Below, piece by piece: positions 60,103 to 64,000 of a DNA stretch of 64,000 bases (the stretch's first letter is position 1; each line of letters starts with the position of its first letter). The notes beneath the pieces were generated by a model, which ran no database searches, was not told where the DNA came from, and saw only the letters and a list, made by a program, of their open reading frames with translations. Made by a program: the position numbers and the translations under genes. The DNA lies in NCBI RefSeq assembly GCF_900114915.1, contig NZ_FOUS01000003.1:186001-250000 (forward strand), given 5' to 3'. The stretch comes from Bradyrhizobium sp. Rc3b. GTDB taxonomy: Bacteria > Pseudomonadota > Alphaproteobacteria > Rhizobiales > Xanthobacteraceae.

Positions 60103-60822
60103 TCAGTTCCGTGCCGGAGCGGCCGCGGCCGCCGAGCGCGCCTGCCCGGGCGAGCCGCGTTCGGCGACCGGGACAGCCGGTGCGCGCGAACGCATGATGG
60201 CGGCGTCGATCTCGGCGATGACACGGCGTTGGATCGCCTCGTTCTTGTCGATCGAGATGTGGCCGACACCGGTGCCGCGCACGTCGACATTATCGAGCTT
60301 GCCGCGGAAACCGTCGGCACGCTTGACCGGCTCGCCGGGGCCGTCGCCGATATAGATGTTGATGTAACGCTCCGCGCCGGTCGAGAGCTTGGTCTTGAAC
60401 ACGGAATCGAGGCCGATCGCGAGCTTCACGGGCACGCCGAGCCGGTTGAGTTTCGCGATCATGTCCGGCAGCGCGGTCGCGCCGGACGAATGGCCGACCA
60501 GGACGATGGTCTTGAGCCGGCCGGCCTTGTAGGCGGTCGCGGCTTCATCGGCGAGCGATGACCAGGACACGAAGTTGGCGACCGTCACCGGGATGCCCTG
60601 CGCCTGGAGCCGGGCGCCGATCGTGTCGAGGCCGAGCGAGAAGATGTTGAGCACGCCGCGGAGCAGATAGACATGCGTGGTCGCGACCTGGGCCTGGCTC
60701 GGGGCCGCTCGGGCCGTGGTCGGGCTGATGGCAACAGCTGACAGCAGGAGCAGGCAGATCGCCCAGACACGGAGGGCGGACAACTGGCTGGCGCCGGCGG
60801 TGTGACGGCCGTTCGGTCTCAT
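60103..60822 (-). CDS. Exported alpha/beta hydrolase-like protein
   Basis: A 239-residue secreted protein with signal peptide (about 18-40, ALRVWAICLLLLSAVAISPTTARA). The domain begins HVYLLRGVLNIFSLGLDTIGARLQAQGIPVTV, matching the paralogue at 55954-56895. It has the nucleophile elbow GHSSGA, a candidate Asp in LAIGLDSVF and His in VGHISIDKNE. It lacks the LysM domain and instead ends in a Pro/Ala/Arg-rich tail. The reaction is unknown; lipid or ester hydrolysis is expected from the fold. It converges with the P450 gene. The start at 60822 gives MRPNGRHTAG. Confidence 0.85.
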   Translation of the reverse strand: MRPNGRHTAGASQLSALRVWAICLLLLSAVAISPTTARAAPSQAQVATTHVYLLRGVLNIFSLGLDTIGARLQAQGIPVTVANFVSWSSLADEAATAYKAGRLKTIVLVGHSSGATALPDMIAKLNRLGVPVKLAIGLDSVFKTKLSTGAERYINIYIGDGPGEPVKRADGFRGKLDNVDVRGTGVGHISIDKNEAIQRRVIAEIDAAIMRSRAPAVPVAERGSPGQARSAAAAAPARN

Positions 60823-61098
60823 CGGTGTTTTCCCTGGGGACAATACGCTTTGCGATTGGCCGGAATCGTAGCCATGGCCTGCTCGCAGACGCAACAAAGA
60901 GCCGCGTGAATGGCAATCTTAGCCACAGCCCGTGACCATCGCGCAACACCTGCCCGAAACCCGCCACTGAAGCGCCTGTTTTGAGACCATTTTTCTCCGG
61001 GCAATTGCGGCCCGGCAAAGGCATTCCTATCTCAGGGCTCCGCTGACCCGCCGTTCCCGGCAGGTTCCAGCCTCCCCTCCCCAGTCCTACCGGCCCTC

Positions 61099-62022
61099 AT
61101 GTCCTCCATCATCTCCGTCGCCAACCTGTCGAAGACCTATGGGTCCGGCTTCAAGGCGCTCAAAAACGTCAATCTCGACATCAAGCGGGGCGAGATCTTC
61201 GCGCTGCTCGGCCCGAACGGCGCCGGCAAGACCACGTTGATTTCCATCATCTGCGGCATCGCCAATCCGAGCGAGGGCCGCGTCCTCGTCGGCGGCGAGA
61301 ACATCCAGACTTCCTACCGCAAGGCGCGCTCGCTGATCGGCCTCGTGCCGCAGGAATTGCACACCGACGCCTTCGAGAGCGTGTGGGCGACCGTGAGCTT
61401 CTCCCGCGGTCTGTTCGGCAAGCCGAAGAATCCTGATCACATCGAGAAGGTGCTGAAGGACCTCTCGCTCTGGGACAAGAAGGACAACAAGATCATCACG
61501 CTCTCCGGCGGCATGAAGCGCCGCGTCATGATCGCCAAAGCGCTGTCGCACGAGCCGCAGATCCTGTTCCTGGACGAGCCCACCGCCGGCGTCGACGTCG
61601 AGCTGCGCAAGGGCATGTGGGAGGTGGTGCGCACCCTCCAGCAGTCCGGCGTCACCATCATCCTCACCACGCATTACATCGAGGAAGCCGAGGAAATGGC
61701 CGACCGCATCGGCGTCATCAACAAGGGCGAGATCGTGCTGATCGAGGACAAGGCGACGTTGATGCAGAAGCTCGGCAAGAAGCGGCTGACGCTGCATCTG
61801 CAGGGCAGGCTCGACGCGCTGCCGGAGAGCCTTGGCCATTACGAGCTGGAGCTCTGCGATGCCGGCGCGACGCTGGTCTACGATTACGACACCAAGGGCG
61901 AGCGCACCGGCATCACCAGCCTGCTCGGCGATCTCCGCACCGCCGGCATCCGCTTCAACGATCTCGACACGACGCAATCGTCGCTCGAGGACATCTTCGT
62001 CGATCTCGTGAGGACGTCATGA
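61099..62022 (+). CDS. ABC-2 type exporter, ATP-binding subunit
   Basis: A 307-residue ATPase. Walker A GPNGAGKT is near residues 41-48, the Q-loop is in LVPQE, the ABC signature is LSGGMKRR, Walker B is ILFLDEP and the H-loop is [13 protein letters not shown]. The sequence resembles the E. coli YadG group. A C-terminal extension (about 230-300) follows. Its stop overlaps the permease start (ATGA at 62019-62022), so the two form a translationally coupled pair. The exported substrate is unknown; a lipid or polysaccharide is typical. Confidence 0.93.
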   Translation: MSSIISVANLSKTYGSGFKALKNVNLDIKRGEIFALLGPNGAGKTTLISIICGIANPSEGRVLVGGENIQTSYRKARSLIGLVPQELHTDAFESVWATVSFSRGLFGKPKNPDHIEKVLKDLSLWDKKDNKIITLSGGMKRRVMIAKALSHEPQILFLDEPTAGVDVELRKGMWEVVRTLQQSGVTIILTTHYIEEAEEMADRIGVINKGEIVLIEDKATLMQKLGKKRLTLHLQGRLDALPESLGHYELELCDAGATLVYDYDTKGERTGITSLLGDLRTAGIRFNDLDTTQSSLEDIFVDLVRTS

Positions 62023-62780
62023 ACCATCGCGCCATCCGCGCCATTTATCTGTTCGAAATGGCGCGCACCTGGCGCACGCTGCTGCAAAGCATCGTCTCGC
62101 CCGTCGTCTCGACCTCGCTCTATTTCGTGGTGTTCGGCGCCGCGATCGGCTCGCGCATCAGCCAGGTCGAGGGCGTCAGCTACGGCACCTTCATCGTGCC
62201 GGGCCTGATCATGCTCTCGGTGCTGACCCAGAGCATCGCCAACGCCTCGTTCGGCATCTACTTCCCGAAATTCACCGGCACGATCTACGAGATCCTGTCG
62301 GCGCCGATCTCCTATTTCGAGATCGTGCTCGGCTATGTCGGCGCCGCCGCGACCAAGTCGATCATTTTGGGCCTGATCATCCTGGCAACGGCCGGACTGT
62401 TCGTGCCGCTGCATATTCACCATCCGGTCTGGATGCTGGCCTTCCTGGTGCTGACGGCGGTGACGTTCAGCCTGTTCGGCTTCATCATCGGGATCTGGGC
62501 CGACGGCTTCGAGAAGCTGCAGATGATCCCGATGCTGGTGGTGACGCCGCTGACCTTCCTCGGCGGCAGCTTCTATTCCATCGACATGCTGCCGCCCACC
62601 TGGCGCACGGTGGCGATGCTCAACCCGGTCGTCTATCTGATCTCCGGCTTCCGCTGGAGCTTTTACGAGATCGCGGACGTCAGCATGTCCGTCAGCGTCG
62701 GCATGACGCTGGCGTTCCTGGTGATTTGTCTCGTCGTGATCTGGTGGATTTTTCGGACGGGGTATCGGCTGAAGAACTGA
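62019..62780 (+). CDS. ABC-2 type exporter, permease subunit
   Basis: A 253-residue inner-membrane protein with six helices, of the ABC-2/YadH group. [36 protein letters not shown] is the typical first part, followed by [18 protein letters not shown]. The conserved late motif [37 protein letters not shown] is the ABC-2 signature. It starts inside the ATPase stop (4-base overlap). It must dimerise and work with that ATPase. Confidence 0.93.
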   Translation: MNHRAIRAIYLFEMARTWRTLLQSIVSPVVSTSLYFVVFGAAIGSRISQVEGVSYGTFIVPGLIMLSVLTQSIANASFGIYFPKFTGTIYEILSAPISYFEIVLGYVGAAATKSIILGLIILATAGLFVPLHIHHPVWMLAFLVLTAVTFSLFGFIIGIWADGFEKLQMIPMLVVTPLTFLGGSFYSIDMLPPTWRTVAMLNPVVYLISGFRWSFYEIADVSMSVSVGMTLAFLVICLVVIWWIFRTGYRLKN

Positions 62781-62787
62781 CGCGTCA

Positions 62788-63114
62788 TCACCGATAACAG
62801 TGGAAGCGGTGATACCCGTCATAGTATCCGTGGCAGCGGTGACGGTAGTGACGATGGGGAATGCCGAGCACGCCCTCGACTGCACCAACGGCGCCGCCGA
62901 CGCCGGCACCGACGACGCCTCCGACCGCGCCGCCCACGGGGCCGGCAATCCGGTTGCCCTCGTACGAACCTTCCTGGGCGCCGCGGACGATGCCCTGGGC
63001 GTGGCCGGCCTGCGGCAGCGCCAACAGCGCGAGCAGGATGGCGGCGGCCGCGAACACCAGACGGAAGGCTGAACCGGCCGGCGACGGCGCGGCGGCGATG
63101 CGGGCTTTGTTCAT
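62788..63114 (-). CDS. Exported glycine-zipper protein
   Basis: A 108-residue envelope protein. A signal peptide (about 18-40, LVFAAAAILLALLALPQAGHAQ) is followed by a glycine-zipper-like run, NRIAGPVGGAVGGVVGAGVGGAVGAVEGVLGIP. A His/Tyr/Cys-rich end follows (HRHYRHRCHGYYDGYHRFHCYR). Such proteins associate with membranes; the His-rich tail may bind metal. Function unknown. The start at 63114 (MNKARIAAAPS) fits the signal peptide. It converges with the exporter operon, eight bases from the permease stop. Confidence 0.8.
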   Translation of the reverse strand: MNKARIAAAPSPAGSAFRLVFAAAAILLALLALPQAGHAQGIVRGAQEGSYEGNRIAGPVGGAVGGVVGAGVGGAVGAVEGVLGIPHRHYRHRCHGYYDGYHRFHCYR

Positions 63115-63418
63115 CTTCGATCCCAAACGGTGAATGGCGGCGAGCGCCGCCTGTCGAGGCAGGTGATCGTCAACGCACCGGTCGGCCAAATGGTTGCGCC
63201 TTTGTGACGAATTGTCGGCGTTGTGAATGGGGCACCGCTCGCGAAAATGTCAGCTTCGCCGCGCGCGGCGCGGCACAAAGCGGCCTTGCTTACGCCTCGC
63301 GCCGCGTTAACGATGGGCAGGCAGGCCGCTGGAACGAAAGCCGGATTGCAGGCATATTGCACGCCGGGGACGGAGAGCCGCGGCGCCTAGCGTGAACAGG
63401 CCGGAGGCCAGGATTCAA

Positions 63419-64000
63419 ATGCGTTTCCAGATGCGTTCATTTTTTATCGCTTTCACCTCACTGATGCTTTTGAGCGCAGGCAGCGCGCAAGCCAAGGTCG
63501 AGATCACCGTCGACAAGGACAATCAGCAGATGACCGTCGCCGTCGACGGCGTCGCGCGGTATCACTGGCCGGTGTCGACCGGCATCCCCTCGCGCGAAAC
63601 GCCGAACGGCGCATTCCGCGCCTTCCGCATGGAAGAGGATCACTATTCCAAGGAATTCGACGACGCACCGATGCCTCACGCGATCTTCTTCACCAAAGTC
63701 GGCCACGCCATCCATGGCACCGACTCGGTCGGCCGTCTCGGTTCGCCGGCGTCCCACGGCTGCGTTCGGCTGTCGCGCCAGAATGCTTCGACGCTCTATG
63801 CGCTGGTGCAGCAGCAGGGCGTGCTCAACACCTCGGTGACGCTGACCGGCTCGGCGCAGGTGGCGCTGGCGCGCAATCCGCGCGGCCGCACCAACAATGC
63901 AGTCGCCCGCGCGCCGCAGCAGCCTGCCGAAGAGCAGTACGCGACCACCGGCGATCCCGTGAACCTGACGCCGCCAGCGCAGCCCGCCCGCCGCTACATG
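63419..64000 (+). CDS. L,D-transpeptidase (YkuD), cut by the window end
   Basis: The first 194 residues of an exported peptidoglycan cross-linking enzyme. The signal peptide MRFQMRSFFIAFTSLMLLSAGSAQA is followed directly by a YkuD domain: VEITVDKDNQQMTVAVDG, WPVSTGIPSRETPNGAF, the catalytic His region GHAIHGTDSVGRLGSPASHGCVRLS with nucleophile Cys in SHGCVRLS. The C-terminus beyond residue 130 is Pro/Gln/Arg-rich and still open at position 64000. The gene reads to the window edge without a stop. ATG 63419 starts the signal peptide; ATG 63431 is an alternative. Confidence 0.92.
   Translation, partial: MRFQMRSFFIAFTSLMLLSAGSAQAKVEITVDKDNQQMTVAVDGVARYHWPVSTGIPSRETPNGAFRAFRMEEDHYSKEFDDAPMPHAIFFTKVGHAIHGTDSVGRLGSPASHGCVRLSRQNASTLYALVQQQGVLNTSVTLTGSAQVALARNPRGRTNNAVARAPQQPAEEQYATTGDPVNLTPPAQPARRYM

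Overview
This is a GC-rich window from an alphaproteobacterium, most likely Bradyrhizobium or a close relative. The evidence is a circularly permuted two-piece tmRNA next to an alpha-type SspB, the gene pair DUF4169 plus ribbon-helix-helix protein after fumC, FixK/FNR-type boxes, dispersed palindromic repeats of the kind scattered through Bradyrhizobium genomes, and many proteins of that genus's style (DUF2336, AsmA, LTXXQ, TRAP and ABC solute-binding proteins). It looks chromosomal. I see no rRNA or tRNA genes, insertion sequence, prophage or CRISPR array. Species assignment is inference from recognised protein styles, not from a search.

Layout. 1-1.2 kb: a decayed chromate transporter (chrA) and the permuted tmRNA. 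1.3-6.4 kb: sspB, fumC, a DUF4169/RHH pair and feoAB. 6.4-10.8 kb: a small group of envelope and cation-transport genes with three FixK/FNR-type boxes in 2.1 kb, then a GNAT gene bracketed by palindromic repeats. 10.8-17.6 kb: DUF2336 and AsmA proteins, and a P450 divergent from a TetR regulator with a clean operator between them. 18.3-25.9 kb: an accessory, partly decayed stretch with an atypical catalase-like protein, two divergent AraC regulators, a broken AraC copy, a remnant of an exported alpha/beta hydrolase, an FAD oxidoreductase and a tandem pair of metallo-beta-lactamase-fold enzymes. 25.9-34 kb: two large c-di-GMP proteins (PAS-PAS-GAF-GGDEF-EAL and CHASE-GGDEF-EAL), an MFS carrier and an orphan ABC-type binding protein. 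34-37.9 kb: a TRAP operon (dctP, fused dctQM, 2-hydroxyacid dehydrogenase). 38.3-43.9 kb: a caspase-like protein, a His/Gly-rich LTXXQ protein, a GlcD/DLD-type oxidase and a thioesterase. 44.1-50.6 kb: UvrD-type helicase with an in-frame repeat insertion, HicB-like protein, two exported proteins, Mpo1-like protein, epimerase and ICMT-like methyltransferase. 50.7-56 kb: PQQ sugar dehydrogenase, aspartate dehydrogenase, and LysR divergent from tartrate/malate dehydrogenase. 56-60.8 kb: a MarR/ABC-binding-protein/CYP199-like P450 module lying between two paralogous lipase-like proteins. 61-64 kb: an ABC-2 exporter, a glycine-zipper protein and an L,D-transpeptidase cut by the window end.

Functional themes. 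The tmRNA and sspB form a ribosome-rescue and tagged-protein-degradation locus. The DUF4169 protein two genes downstream carries a near copy of SspB's C-terminal ClpX-binding-type motif, so it may be another Clp adaptor; this is an inference. The clearest structural oddity is a composite palindromic repeat translated in frame between helicase motifs in the UvrD-like protein. Related elements sit untranslated at the 3' ends of genes elsewhere in the window.
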